A stretch of DNA of 64,000 bases from Onchocerca lupi. Its lineage: Eukaryota; Nematoda; Chromadorea; Rhabditida; Onchocercidae. The notes beneath the pieces were generated by a model. The model was not told the DNA's origin. It saw only the letters and a list, made by a program, of their open reading frames with translations, and searched no databases. Below, piece by piece: positions 37,701 through 52,300 of this stretch. The stretch is taken from the NCBI GenBank assembly GCA_028564675.1, contig JAOVVO010000463.1, positions 1-64,000 on the forward strand, written 5' to 3'. Position 1 is the stretch's first letter. Every line of letters begins with the position of its first letter. Made by a program: the position numbers and the translations under genes.

Positions 37701-40700
37701 GTAGTTTTATTTCTTAAAATTTTAAATTAATTTCAGTCTTTTAGTTCGAAAATAAATACATGAATTAACAACATTTCTGTTACATTTACTTTTATATCGT
37801 TGATGTAATTCTTGTGAAATAATTATGAAGTACCATACTAGATAATTAATGTTAGATTCTTGCACTAATTCAGGAAGCAGAAAGATCAGTAGAACCAATT
37901 GTGGAAAGAGCATTACCTGTTTTAAGGAAACGCTTGCAATTTAATAAACTCACTGACGATGCTGTAAGTTTTTAAAAAAAAAAAACATTTTTTTCCACCG
38001 ATTAGTTAATCTGGTTTTGTTAGAATTAAAATTTTGATTAATTATAAAGCATTAAAATAGCAACAACGATCACATAAATGTATGACAAACAGAATTACTT
38101 CCTGCGTAACGGATAGAAGGTGCAGGGAAAGTGCAAACGAATTTATAATCTGAATTTAATCGATTAATCAAGTTCATTTGATAAAATCTCCTATGCGTTA
38201 GAACTGTAATCGAAGATTTGAAAGAAGACTTGAATTATCAGTAAATGCATATTTCTATATTCCATTATATGGTATTCTTGTTTTAAACTTTCAGGCAATC
38301 ACTAGTCTTATCAAATTTAAGCATTTTTTGAATCGTCCAACTATCAAAGAAAAACTTTCCATGGAAAGGTAAATAATTTTTATCATTCGTCTAGCTATAT
38401 TTTATGATAACATATGATGTATTTTTAATTTGGCGAGAGAAAGAAATGTGCAAACTAACGTTTTATTCAGAGCAACTTTGCTTAGTCATTTGGCAAATGC
38501 AGTAGAAGCGCAAAAACGTGAAATAACTGAACGAATTTCAACGAATGATATACCAGTAGGACAATATCTTACGGAAATTGCTGCTAAACTTATTTGGATT
38601 CGACGAGAAATTAATAAGGTAATTTTGCAAGTAAAGTTTTTGCTCTATGTATATTTTTTTAATTTAAATTTCAAAACAAAAATTTGATAAAGCATGCTAA
38701 AAAAAAATCTGATATATGGCTCATTTTTATATGGAATGGACAATCGTACAAACATAGTGATTGCTTCTAGTGATATTAGACTGGTAATTAAACGATGAAT
38801 AATGATATGAGAAGATGAGAGAGCTAACTTTGGAAGTGATAAAATAATAGTATAAACAAAATGGATTTAAATTTAATCAAATTTTCTTATTATTTTAAGG
38901 TTGAAAATATCAGAATTGTATGCGACAAATTATTAAACGATTTAACAACCTATAAAATGGTAGAAGCAAAGATCCAAAACACAATTAATGAAATGCATTC
39001 TTTAGAATCTGATTCGTTTAGCATCTGGTAAGTAGATAAAATATATCTAAAACTGAAAATTAAAAATTGCATACGAAGTAATTGAAAATATTATTTAGTA
39101 AAACTACAAAATGTCAAATAATTTAGAAAATAAATCGAGCATAGATATTCCCGGATTTTAGAATCTTTTCTGGATTTAAAAAATAGCTGAAAGTTTCTAT
39201 ACTTATTTTCAGGTGCCAAGAAATGATCAAAATAGTTGGCAATTCAACAAGCTCAATTGCACTTGAAACAAATGGCAAACTAATGAGTATCGAACAAAAA
39301 GGTGGCAATTTAATTGTCAACTATAGCGATCGTCTAGTTCGACTTCTCAGAGAAGTACGTCAACTGATAGGTCTCGGATTTGTCGTACCGCGGAAAATTA
39401 CTGAATGTGCTAATACCGGTGAAAAATTCTATAAATATGCCATCATTCTTAAACAGGTTATATTTACAAAATTCAAAATTTTTCAATTCTAGTTTTTTAT
39501 AAAAGTTGTTCGAAACATCTCATTTGCAGTTTGAAAGAAAACGACGCTACTACATTTTTGCAATTACTGAAAATTTTAAGAAAGTAATGAAAACAGTGAG
39601 ATACATTCCTATTAGTCGAACTCAAAGATTCAGTAATCACTGATAAATTAATAAATGATTGGAATTAAGTCGAAAAATTTTGCTACAGCTATAAAAATCA
39701 TTCTTCGAGATCTCAACATCCGGATTTGGCCTTTGATAACTGCCACATTAATTTTTCTTCGGAATCTCGACGTCCAGATTATCCTTTTGATGATCTATAG
39801 GAAGCTTTTTTCGGGATTTTGATATCCGGATCATCCTGTTTGGTTCTGATGGCTTTTTCAATTGAAATGAAATCAATCCAGGTTGCAACATTTGAAGGTA
39901 GCACATTTTTATAATTCGGTCGATCAGCAAATGCTTCCATGCCAGCAGGCGATGATGTTAGATGAAGCTTTAGCTTTCGAAAAGCTAATACTTTCTGGGA
40001 AGAAAGGCGAAACAACAACAAATATGGTTAGTTGGAATAATCCAAAGCATCTTCAAGAATTCATCGAAAAGTTGCAGGCAGCTACTGAACGCTTAACTTT
40101 GCATAACAGGTTAATACTTTAGCTGTTATTCATTCTTCTGAGATTTCATTTTGGTATTTTTGTCCGCAATGATTACCTAAGTTTTCTACTCAACACTATC
40201 TAGGTTGACTATCTAAATTTGTTGCTTGACAGTATAAACAAAGTGATAGTGCTAGATAAAATAGTATCGTTTGATTCTGGAAAAAATCTATTATATAAGT
40301 TTCGCTCTCCACGTTTGCGAAAAAAGTTCCTTTTACATTAAAATGTCAAATTTTCAATATTAGATAGGTTTTACTTTATCTTGACAAATAAAAGAATAAA
40401 ATGACGTTTTTATGATTTTTTTTGCAAATTTGATCAAAATTTTTATTATTTGTTTCAGACGATTACGAAAAGCACATAACGAAATTTGTGATAAAATAAA
40501 ACAATTGACAAATTTGGATCTTCTCAAGGAAATCAATAAATGGAAAGATGTTATGGGTGAGATACGAAGCAAAATAGCCGAAGAAGAACGAAATATCGGT
40601 AACCGAAGCAATATGATACCATGGTTATCACATTGGGATCGGCAACTTTATAAGGTTTATGCAGAAATTTTTTTTTTGCAAGAGTTTGTATAATTTCTTA

Positions 40701-43331
40701 AATTTTTGAAAACAAAGAATTCCATTTTCTTGTAAGAATTTGTATGAATTTTTGAATTTTTAAGATGGAAAAAGATTTTTTTCTCTTTTTATATTTTTAA
40801 ATTATTTGTTATCTTTACAGATATTACAATTGCAATATCAATGGGGTATCGAGAGTCTTCATACGCAAATCCCACTGATTCAAGTTCAACTAGTATTTAA
40901 GTAAATTTATCTCTTCATAATCATCTTCTTGCATGCTTTCTTTATAAATTTAGCTTAAATTGATTCACGGAAGTGTAATTTCAGAATTAATATAACTGAA
41001 ATTTAAATATTTATCATTTGGGAATTGATTTATTTGCAGGGATCAACAACTTGAATTACGACCACCATTAGAAGAGATTCGTGCAAAATATTACCGAGAA
41101 TTACGAAAGTTCATTAGCATTCCACAGAAATTTCGTGGTCTTCAAGAAACTGAACAAGTGAGTAAAATATTTTTGGAAATCTGTCGAAGCCGCATATCAT
41201 TAAGGTTACGTGGTACTGAATTATCATTATCAGTATAGTGCATCCTTTGGATTACGACACGACTACATGCATGCGCGGTCGTGCATGGAAACTTTTATAA
41301 AAAAATCATTGTTTTAATTGTTCAAATTATATTATTTAATCTAATTGCTAATCAAGAAGTTTTAATCATTAACATCTGTCAGCGTCTTCTCAACTTGCTT
41401 AAATATTTTTGAAATATGTCTTCTAATTTCAGTTTTGATCAACTCAGGTCATGTAGTTTCATGAAAACAAAAGTATATGATCACACATACAAAATATTTA
41501 GACCAATGGATTATTTGCAAAAATGATCGAATGCAATGCGAATCGTTTTTGGAGTGTTTATGAAAAAGCAGAACAACTATTCGAGAAACTTGTCAATGTG
41601 GGGAATGAGTTTGAGGTCAAAATTGTTGTTGATAATTTTTCTTTAAAGAACTGATTTTGCACTGATAAACGATGATGTCGATTTACATTGCTACTTCCAA
41701 GAATCAATCACTTGATGAAGCAAAAATTTTGATACAAAATCTAATTATACGGTAAATAAAAGACTATTCAAGAACTTTCTGAAAGATACTGATAATTTAG
41801 GAAAGAATTTGAAATTTGTTAAATTTGGGTAATAATTTATAGAACTGGGTTGTGCTGGGCCAAGTTGATCTGGAAAGCTTAATTACAAAACATTTCAAGC
41901 AAGCTGCAGACTGGGAAAATCAGATCAAACTGCTTAAAGGAAAAGGACGGGATGCGGAAAAATTGCCGAGGTGAAATATTGACAATTTTAAAATTGGCTA
42001 ATTAATTTAGACTTTCCTCTTCCTCCGACAAACTTTATCAAATTTATGTAAATGGTAAGTATTTTTTCGTTGGTTTTATAACTTAGATCTTTAGTTTCGT
42101 TTCGCTACCTTTTATCTATGCAAATAAATGAATAAAACTGGAGCATTCAAAATACTGGTACAATAATTACAAGAGACAGATAACTTTTTTTATGAATTGA
42201 AATCTCAGAAAAATTAAGTGGAAGGCCTTAAATCGCATTTTTTTATCTGCTTCCATCATTATCGTTATCTTCTATCATTCAATCATTATTTTTCATAATT
42301 ATCTGATCATTTTCCATTTTTTGTTTGTCGAAGTTGAAGTGAAAATTGCTTGATTTATCAGTTTGAAATATTCTCCCTAGGCACTAGCAAAAGATGCATC
42401 CTGGATCCTAGAAATCAGAATTCATTAATTCATGCATTAAGCTTGATTGAGATTCAGATTCGCTACGTTTATCATGACATCAATAATATTTGCCAAATAT
42501 TCCAGTGAAGTAAGACTGGAATGCATCCTTGTATCAACATCAGCTGTTAAAAATGCCATCGATGACATGCTACAGCGTCTCTTTGATACGTTGATATGGA
42601 CATTGAGATATTCCATCAACAATGAAATTCACGTAACGTTTTGTAATAATTTTATTTGGCAAAACAATTACCTCGCTCGCTGTAATGCAAGTGCTTTAAA
42701 ATTCGTTCAGGAAAAAATTCAGCTAAATTCACTTACAATGTATAATATTTTATTAAAATTTGCAATTTTTATTCATTTTTCTTACAGATCCTTTTTTTTT
42801 TTAGGATATGAACCGTTTTCTAAATCAAGCAATCGAAGTGCTTAGTTCTAGACCTCAATCAGTTGACGAAATATCAGAAGCGAATCAAAAACATATCGAA
42901 TTTGGAAAATCCAATAAAGAGGTCTTTTTTAAATTGTTATTCATTATAATTGCCTGACAAAGCATATCATATTTGATAATTTCATTTTTGTTTAATTTTA
43001 AATCAAGAAATTTTTTTAAGATGAAAAGAACGCTTGATCTAATTGAGGAAAAAAATGTTCTGTTACGATCAATTGGTGGAAGTGGTTCTGAACAATTACC
43101 AATCGTGTTAAAATTGTGGGAAAAATTTGAATTAATGTTAGATACTCATCAGTTGATGATCAAGGAGCAAGTTTGTTATTTGAATCAATTCCAATCTAAG
43201 GCTTTTCTCGTACACTTTCATTTGTCAAAACTCTTTCTTTTTATTCGTACATTTATGAAGAAGTGAAATATTCGGCTTGGTTATATGCTATTGGCCAAAT
43301 AGCCATGTTAACTGATCAAATCATCAAGCAT

Positions 43332-43369
<38 letters not shown>

Positions 43370-46300
43370 GATAAAAACACTGAAGTCAAATGTTGCTACG
43401 CGCCTGAAATCACTCAATGATGAAATTGAAAAACTATTTATTCGTTGGAAACAATTCAAGCCAAAAAATGACGTTCTCAGCGATGACAGAAATGCCATGC
43501 TTGGAGCAATACAATTTATCAAGGAAAAACGCGATGAATTCAATAATTTGCAAAAAAAACGAGATATTTTATTGTATGCTAAATTCAAATTAAGAATATG
43601 AATAACTTTCCATTAGTGCAATTTTTAGGCAATTATAAGAGGAAAATTAGGATAAAGAGAAATTGAAAATTATATAAAGTTTGAGAATCAAAAGAAATGG
43701 ATAAATGAAAACCACAATTATTCACCAGTTTCTTCCCATAAATGCTAAATGACTAATTAAAATATCACAAATGATTTTCAAAATTTGCAAAAAAAAGAAA
43801 TCGATTTTTTTTAATTTGGAGATTTTTGTTAAAATTTCTGAGATTCAGCTTAAATTATTCAGGACAGAATGTGAACAGTTCGGTATTGAAAAATCGGAAA
43901 TGCCATTTTTTGACGAAATGGCAAATGATCTTAAAAACTGTGAAAATAATTGGTTATTGTATGAACAATTTAGTGTTGGCTTGCAAGAAATGGCTAATGA
44001 AGAATGGATTTTGTTCAGGTAACTATCGTTATTATTTATTACTGCTATTATGGTCGATTGACTTATGAACTCTTTATCCTTAATTCGAACTTTAATTAAA
44101 TTCTTGCTTTCAAATGATGATGAATGATCATAAGATCATTCCATGTCATGATAATACGATTACTTTAATCTTGAAATGATCGTTTCATAAAAGGCAATTT
44201 GCTAAAATATTTTTACATTTTTTAACAGTTTTTCATGAATTTTTTAATCATTTTTACTAACTTGTAAAATTTCTTAAGATCAAAAACTTATCGTTTTGAT
44301 GAATATTTGCTTGAATGGGACGACAAATTGAAGAATTTGCCAGTTACTCATGTCACTGCTCGTTTAAGCAAGGATATCGATCAATTCAAAGTAAAAATGT
44401 TGAATATTTGCTAAAAGTTTTTGAAATTTATGAATTTATAATTCTTCACTTGACGTATATAGTTGATTTTAAAATACGAGCACGAAGAAGTTGATTTTCT
44501 ATTTAAAACTAAAGTCGATAGACAAGGAAATTTCTCTCTTTTTTCGATGAATTCTTTTTTTTGTCGATGTATTCATTAGAGCATTTTTGCTATAAAATTT
44601 TCATTTGTTCTTCAGTATTGTTTAAAAAGGCTATCCGATGAGCTATCTTTTCCTGGTTTATTATTTGGCATTATGAAAGAATGTTATCAGTGATACGGAT
44701 AACAAATTTTTTTTCCATACAATACTAGATACGTAAAAACAAATTATGCAAAAAAAAAAGATACTTATTCCTTTAGACTGTGACATTTCTAGATTCTGTT
44801 AAGCTTATTTAATTTATAAATTAAAGACAAAGATTTCATTTCTAATTTTTTTTGTAAGCATTTTTAATTGTTTACCATTCTTCGAGTAAGCTATTTATAG
44901 CAACATGATTAGCTGAATCTTATTTTGTTGAAACAGGAAATGAGTGCCGGTTTGAAATATTGTCGAGGTGAAATCCTGAGCAGTGATCATTGGCTAATGT
45001 TGTTCCGAATATTGGGTATGCCAAAAGGTACAACGTTGGAACGTTTGCGCTTTGGTGATTTTCTAAATGTTCACAAAATGATCGGTGAAAATTTGGAAGC
45101 ATTGAAAAATTTGAATGAGCGTGCCCAAGGAGAAGTTACTATTCGTGAAGCAATTCAAGAGCTTGAACTTTGGGCCCAACAGGTTTGATTATTTGTTTCA
45201 CACAATATTAGCTGTTGTTTCCATCTTAAAACGTTCATCCACGGAGGAAAAATTTGTCATTTTGCAATTGATATTGATTTTGCATCAAAACATGTTAAAT
45301 ACACTAATTTGTTCATTATTTGCGGAGCAACATAAGGTACCAATTAAATTTAGCAAGATATAAATGAAGAAAGTAAAGTAGTTTAAAGTTGAGTGAAAAT
45401 TCAAGTTTCAGTCTGGATAGCTAAGTGTTTTATCTCAAATTTTTATTGAATAGATGGAAGAGGATTGCCGGAAGATTTCCGTGAAGGAAAAAGATTCTAC
45501 CCTAATTAATAGATACCGCTTGAATCGCTTTTCTAATTGAAGCGAAATCAGTATTTGTGATAAAATACTACCATGGGCTCTTTTTAATTATTTATAATAC
45601 TGAAATAAATCCTGGAAGGGAAATCGACAAGTTAATGAATTATTGCGATATGCGATTCAATTTGCGTCGAATCGATTAACCTTATCAATTTTCAATTTCA
45701 GTGGAGTTGTATCCTTCATTAACGGTGAAAATTTCATTCATCATTTTTTCAAAAAACTGAGAAAAAAAAAAGAAATTCAGGCTGAATTCGTTTTAACTGA
45801 TTACAAACATTCGAATGGAACGATTGTGAAGATAATTAAAGATTGGAAAGATGCTTTAAATTCGGTATTTTTGTTGCATTCATTTCATATAATAGATGAA
45901 TTTTAGTATTTTTTTTTAAACAAAATGAAATAAAATACAAATATATCAGACTTTTCGTTTAAGTTTTAGCAATTTCCGAAACGTTAATTATATCATATCC
46001 GTCATATTATGACAGTTTTTATCTTAATCAGAAAATATTGCCTGAAATTTATTATTTAAATTAAATCATTTGATCAAACGTTGAAACATAGATTTCCTGC
46101 ACATTTTCATTTATTATTTGATAGAATTGCTGAAATTTCTTTACATTATTCAGGTAAAAGATAGTGAAGCGTTGTTGCAGTCGCTAAAAAATTCGTCGTT
46201 TTATGCTCAATTTACTGATAAAACTTCAATTTGGGAAACACGGTATATCCTTCTGTACAGTACTACTCTTTCAATTATATGCGTATTCTTTTTGAAAGAA

Positions 46301-49300
46301 ACAAAACGATATATTTTAAATTTGGGCGAAATATTTTTTCATCATTTAGATTAGCTGACACTGAGCAAAACCTGCAATGGATGAATGAAATACAGCGTAA
46401 GTGGATTTATTTGGAGCCAATCTTTGGACGTGGCTCACTTCCATCTGAAGCATCTCGTTTCAATCGAGTTGATGCCGAATTTCGTGTCGTCTTAAATGGT
46501 TTTAATTTTTATCATAAATATTTAATATAATCTAAAACAATACTAAACATCCCCTATCAGTCGTTTTAATTTTAATTTTAACTGATATAGACTTCACTGC
46601 TTTTCAGTCTTATTCTAAAAATTGAAAATCTAAAATTTAGTTTATAGAAGATAGCTATGTTTCCAAGAAAAACGAAAGTTATGATTATGTAGAATAGTTA
46701 TTGGATGTAAATATAAGATTAAGCTTAAATGAAGCTTTGGAATGATATAGCATTAATCGATTTGCAGATGTGATTCAGGACCCACGTCTCGTTAGCCTGA
46801 GCACACGACCTTCTTTGAAGCGTACGTTGGAACAAATCATTGATCAACTTAATCGTTGTCAAAAAGCCTTAAATCAATTTCTTGAGGTTTGTTCAAAAAA
46901 ATTATTTAAATGTATTTAATGCAAAATATTTATGTATATTCCATTCACTTTCATAGTCAGCGTATTAGTTACGCTAATACGCTGACTATGAAGTGTTAAT
47001 GAATGATTATTTTTAGCAACTATATTTTTTGAGTATTTCAGGAAAAACGGAATGCTTTTCCTAGGTTTTATTTCTTGGGTGATGACGATTTGCTAGAAAT
47101 GTTAGGTCAGCTGATGAATGCAACAGTGATCCAAGCGCATCTTAAGAAACTTTTCCTGGTATGCTACATCAAAATTAATTAAATTGAAGCAAAAATAACT
47201 TCAAACCTACAATCTAACGTGTAATTACGCTTGAACAGATTGTAGAATACCAATGCATTCATGAAAAATATGCGTGTCTTATCAATATTAGAATCAATCA
47301 TTCGTAGCTAATCGTAGTCACTTTAAATTATAATAACATTTAGAAAGACTTTCCATCTTTCCTTTCTTCCTAAACAGGTTTTCTTCAATTTTTTAAAAGT
47401 TTGAATTTACTTGAAATACTTGAAATATTTGACAGGGAATCCATAAAGTTGTATTTGGTAATAATGGTGAAACGATAATTGCAATGGTTTCCAGTGATGG
47501 CGAAATCGTCCAACTATCAAAAACAGTCAGAATTGTTCCTCAAGCTGAAGTAATTCGTTTTTTGATCTTCAAGCAGAAGTTAAAAAGTTTCGAACATTAT
47601 TTGACTGTATTTCAATTTAGATTTTAGTTAAGTTTAATTTTAAAAAATTTCAGGATTGGCTGCAAGAACTGTCTGATGAAATGAAGAACACAATCCGGAA
47701 ATTAATCACAAGCTGTGTCGCTGAGACATCTCCTGATCCTGGGAAATATCCATCACAGGTTTTACTTTCTCAATTAATTACATGATAATTTTATGTTCCG
47801 GGAAGGTAATTTGAAAAAGCAAACCTTCAGGTTCTATGTTTAGCAGAACAAATTCGTTTCTGTGAAAGATGTGAGCGAATTTTGAGTGGCAAAGGTGATT
47901 TCCAAAGCTATCGGAATCAGCTAAAACAAACATTAGCAAATTATACTAATTCGGGAACATCAGATCAAGTTTTGAAACTTAAATTAAAAGCGCTTATAAT
48001 GGATGCAATTCATAATATAAGTATCGTCGACGAATTAATCGATAATTTACCCTGGTAGGAAATGTATTTTTCTATATTTCATTTTTTATTCAGTATATCA
48101 TATTTATTCCATATATTTATATTTATTTAATTAATAATTTATTGTTATGATGGTCATGACTGTTTAAATGGAAAATAAGCAAATTCAATATGAAATTCGA
48201 ATTGTTTTGAAATCCATTAGCAATAAAATGTTGAATGTTTGTAATGTTTTCAAAATAAGTTGCTCTCCATTATCTTATCCATTATTAGATTATTTGGTCT
48301 ATGTGATCATTTGAGGCAAACATATTATAATATCATAATTTCGTATCTGATTAAAATCGAAGCATAATTGTCTTCAGAAAAATTCATTGCACCAGTTGTG
48401 AAGATAAGCTACCTCCACTTTATTATTCAATTATCAACAGTGAGATGATACTTAGTTTTAGCTCCAAATCATCATGGGTTTGGCAAAAACAATTACGATT
48501 TTATTTGGAATCAAAACAACATGTGATAATACGACACATTGGTGCACGATTCGATTACACTTACGAATATCAGGTTTATTATCTCAATATAGATATCATG
48601 AGCTCAGCTTTGCTCAGTTTTTTTTCTTGTTCAGGAAATAAACTTTTTTATAATTTAATTCAGGGTAATGCGCCAAAATTGGTCCATACTCCGCTTACTG
48701 ATAAATGCTACCTAACTCTTACACAAGGTAACTTATTCAAATTTTTGGATTTTAATAACTAATCATTCATGAATATAATTTGCTTCCTAATTGTTGTAGA
48801 ATTCGAAATTGCAGCAAGTATTTCACTAATTAATTACGAGATTTTTTCTCACACTTTTTTTGTTTTAAATTTCAACAAAAGCACAATTCTCAGCTATGTC
48901 AATGGGTCTTGGTGGCAATCCCTATGGTCCTGCAGGTACTGGAAAAACCGAATCTGTTAAGGTAAATGATATTGTATTGTAAAGTTTTATTCAGTAACAC
49001 ATACTCCATTATTGAGATTGATGCAAATGGAATAAAAGTGCGCAAAATTAAAGAACTATCACTTATCAAAAATCTTGATCGATTCACTTCCCATGATTAA
49101 CTTTCCTGATGTTAATCAGATCACCATTTTTAAGGCATTGGCAAATTTATTTGGACGACAAGTTCTAGTGTTCAATTGCGATGAAGGAATTGATGTCTAC
49201 TCAATGAGTCGTATTTTTATTGGCTTGGTTCAGTGTGGTGCTTGGGGCTGTTTTGATGAATTTAATCGTTTAGATCAGGCAGATAATTTTTCTTTCATTA

Positions 49301-52300
49301 AAAATTATGGATTTCAGAAGTCGAAAATTATAGACTTCAGAAGCAAAATATTTGACATTCATGATCGAATTTCAGACAGTGCTTTCGGCTGTATCAATGC
49401 AAATTCAGATTATTCAAGATGCAATAAGGTCACGATCAGGAAAATGCATGCTAGCTGGTCGAAATGTAAAAGTTTTTCTGTATTTCAAGAGTTAAAATTT
49501 CATGAAAGAATTCTTTGATGATTGTTTTCTTAATTCACAAATTTTAGATTCCTGTAGATTTAAATTCAGCAATATTCATAACACTAAATCCAGTGAGTAA
49601 AGGATATGGTGGACGGCAGAAATTACCAGATAATCTCACGCAGCTATTTCGTCCGATCGTTATGTCTGTTCCGGATAATGAACTCATCGGTTTGTTATCA
49701 GATTTCTAGCAGACTATATTGGCTGTGAAAATGACAAAAATCAAAAATCAATTTTATAAAATAATTTGGGGCAAACTTTGCTTAATAGGACTCAAAATAT
49801 CTAAAATTTTTTTTTTTTAGCCGAAACACTTTTGAGTGCAGAAGGTTTTTGCGATGCAAAGAAACTGTCACGGAAATTGGTATCAATCTTCAATCTGAGC
49901 AAGTTAGCTTGCATTTTTTTCTTTTTTTATTTACTAACTTACTTATTCAGATTCCATAGACATTCAGCTAAAGTCTTTGCTTGATTAACCTGCTAGATAA
50001 CTTGATTAGTATCTAAATTAAGCGATAATTTTAATGATTTCTTTCGAGGTGAAAAAAGTTTTAAAAGGACGAGTCTAACATAATATAATTGATTAGTTCT
50101 TTTGATATGCTTTTTTTATTCGAATAACGAAATGTTTAGCCAAATTTAAATAAATAAACATCTTTTTTTTCTTTTTAAGAGAAATGTTGAGCTCGCAACA
50201 ACATTATGACTGGGGCTTGAGGGCGTTAAAAACGGTTTTGCGCAGTTGCGGTAATTTGTTAGCCAGCAGGATGGATAAAAATGAAATTCAAGTGGTTGTC
50301 GATGTATTTTTTTCGTTTTCTAAATTTTTATAAATTTCATTCTTAGCGAGTCTTCGATTATTCATAATAATTGTGTGATCTTTTCTTTGATTCCAGGATA
50401 AGGCGATTAAAGTTTTGTAGGCACTGACGTTAAACACGATATCAAAACTTACCTTTGAAGATTCGAAACGTTTTAGAATCCTTATCGATGATGTATTCTC
50501 GGATATTAAGAAAGATACCATGCAGGTCTGCTTTTTAATACTTTTCACATTTTTTGACAACGAATTTTATCAAAAAACTTAAAATTATTGCTATATTTAG
50601 TGCAATTTTGAAGATTTGTAGTATTCAAAAAAAAAAAAAGAGAAAAAAATAAGCGTGATTTCAGATTGAGGAATTGCTAGAGCCACTGAAAATGGTTGCT
50701 AGTGAATTAAAGATAACAATTACTGATATTCAGGTAGTTTTCTTATCATTATTGATTGAGATCACTACGAATTTTTGGTCTGATCCAATTTTTCAAAATG
50801 TAACTGATAATTGAATTGTTGATGCGCATGGCTTTGTATTAAGCATGATTATTCATCAATTACAGAAGCTTGTTATATTAATTGATAAATTACAGATTAA
50901 TTGAGTAGGATTATAATTATTAATGATGATGACAGGTATTTTTCATTTAGATAAAGAAGATATTTGAATTATACGACCAAATGCGTCAACGAATGGGTGT
51001 AATACTATTAGGTCCGAGTGGTTCTGGCAAATCAACTATATGGAAAATGTTGCAAAAAGCTTTGATACTAATAAATAAACCAGTAAAAATTTATCGGATC
51101 AATCCAAAATCAATGGCAAAACAAAAAGTAAGTTATTAGGAAAAAGTAAATTGAATATAAGGAAGTTATTCATTTCCATGCATGCAACTTATCCCATCAT
51201 AAGCTGAAAAACTACTTGAAATTATCATCAATGGTAAGAATTTTATGAGAATCCGAAAACCATCGTAGTCATCCAAACTATCATATTACCCTTGATAATT
51301 TTTTACTTAGCTTTTGGGATACATGGACATGGATACTCGTGAATGGTTTGATGGCGTGTTGACAGTAGCCGCTCGAGAAGTTGTCAAAGATAGCAGTGTA
51401 TTAGCATGGATTATTTGTGATGGTGATATTGATCCGGAATGGATTGAAGCACTCAATTCGGTACTTGATGATAATCGCGTGGTAAATCTTTTCTTTTTCT
51501 TCAGTCGTATGATAATCCTCTTTTTTTTTTGTTTTGTTTTAGAATATTAATTACCAATTATGTCCATCTAAAACTTTTCACACTTCCTTTGTTCACTTTT
51601 TATTTTCATTACTTAACCTATAAAATGCTGAAATATGATTAAAATAGAAAATTTTATTCACCAACTGGATTATGTACAGCTTACAATGCCATCTGGTGAA
51701 AGAATTCAATTTGGATCAAATGTTAATTTCATTTTTGAAACTGACAATCTTAGTAACGCATCTCCAGCAACCATATCCAGAATGGGTATGATCCTTGTCA
51801 GGTTAAGTTTTTTATTGATATTCATAATTGTTTCATTCGTTATTATGTAATAGTCGCACAAGCTACAGTGACAAATTGTTGGTTGAAACATTTCGCATTC
51901 AAATAAATGATACTTCTCTTTCTATAGATTCCTTTGATAATTTTGATTTTAATTATAAATTATTACTTTATTGCAGTGAACAGGATATGGATATTCAAGA
52001 GCTTATCAGTAATTGGCTTAAAGAATATAATGATACCCATCCAGATATGTCCGATTGGATACGTGATCATTTGTATAGGTTAGATATTCGAACTTTTCTC
52101 TGTTTTACAGAATTTTTTATAGAGATCTTGATATGCTTTAAGTTGTGCTAATTATTATACTTATTATGATGATTATTATAGTTTAAGAAAAAAAAAGCAT
52201 CCATCACTCGTAAAATCACTCTTCACGAAACCATTAAGAATTTCAGGTGTTTGGATTGGATTTGGACGAGAGGAATTATTGAAATTAATGTTAGTAAAAC

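Larger units (their letters stand above)
34732..48573 (+). other. che-3: che-3 tail and linker, exons 1-33
   Basis: Exons: 34732-34893, 35066-35242, 35470-35584, 35741-35977, 36628-36860, 37295-37453, 37874-37963, 38295-38368, 38471-38618, 38900-39027, 39213-39456, 39898-40109, 40459-40654, 40821-40900, 41040-41157, 41502-41615, 41843-41970, 42506-42632, 42805-42921, 43021-43170, 43371-43573, 43863-44018, 44279-44390, 44937-45182, 45781-45864, 46154-46242, 46350-46498, 46768-46886, 47042-47158, 47436-47549, 47654-47758, 47831-48054, 48462-48573. They encode residues 1 to about 1,613: the N-terminal dimerisation/intermediate-chain-binding tail (for example KQVAHFYNSVDQQM, residues 588-601) and the linker (FYFLGDDDLLEML, WVWQKQLRFYL). 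The start of exon 33 is ambiguous: 48441, 48456 and 48462 are all in frame. I chose 48462 because it keeps the length seen in human DYNC2H1. Confidence 0.85.

Noticed and set aside
39537..39590. Extra dynein-2 exon (FERKRRYYIF...) after exon 11
   Set aside because: Direct joining of exon 11 (IILKQ) to exon 12 (VAHFYNSVDQQM) matches the family. Inserting this piece breaks the alignment.
49075..49518. 147-codon ORF running through AAA1
   Set aside because: It reads through the GC-AG intron at 49279-49375 and then in the wrong frame of exon 37. The spliced model restores the conserved TVLSAVSMQIQ.
50396..50420. Apparent in-frame stop (KVL-TAG) in dynein-2, suggesting a pseudogene
   Set aside because: The TAG is the splice acceptor of exon 41 (TTTTGTAG|GCACTGACG). 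The conserved VVV(D)ALTLNT joins cleanly.
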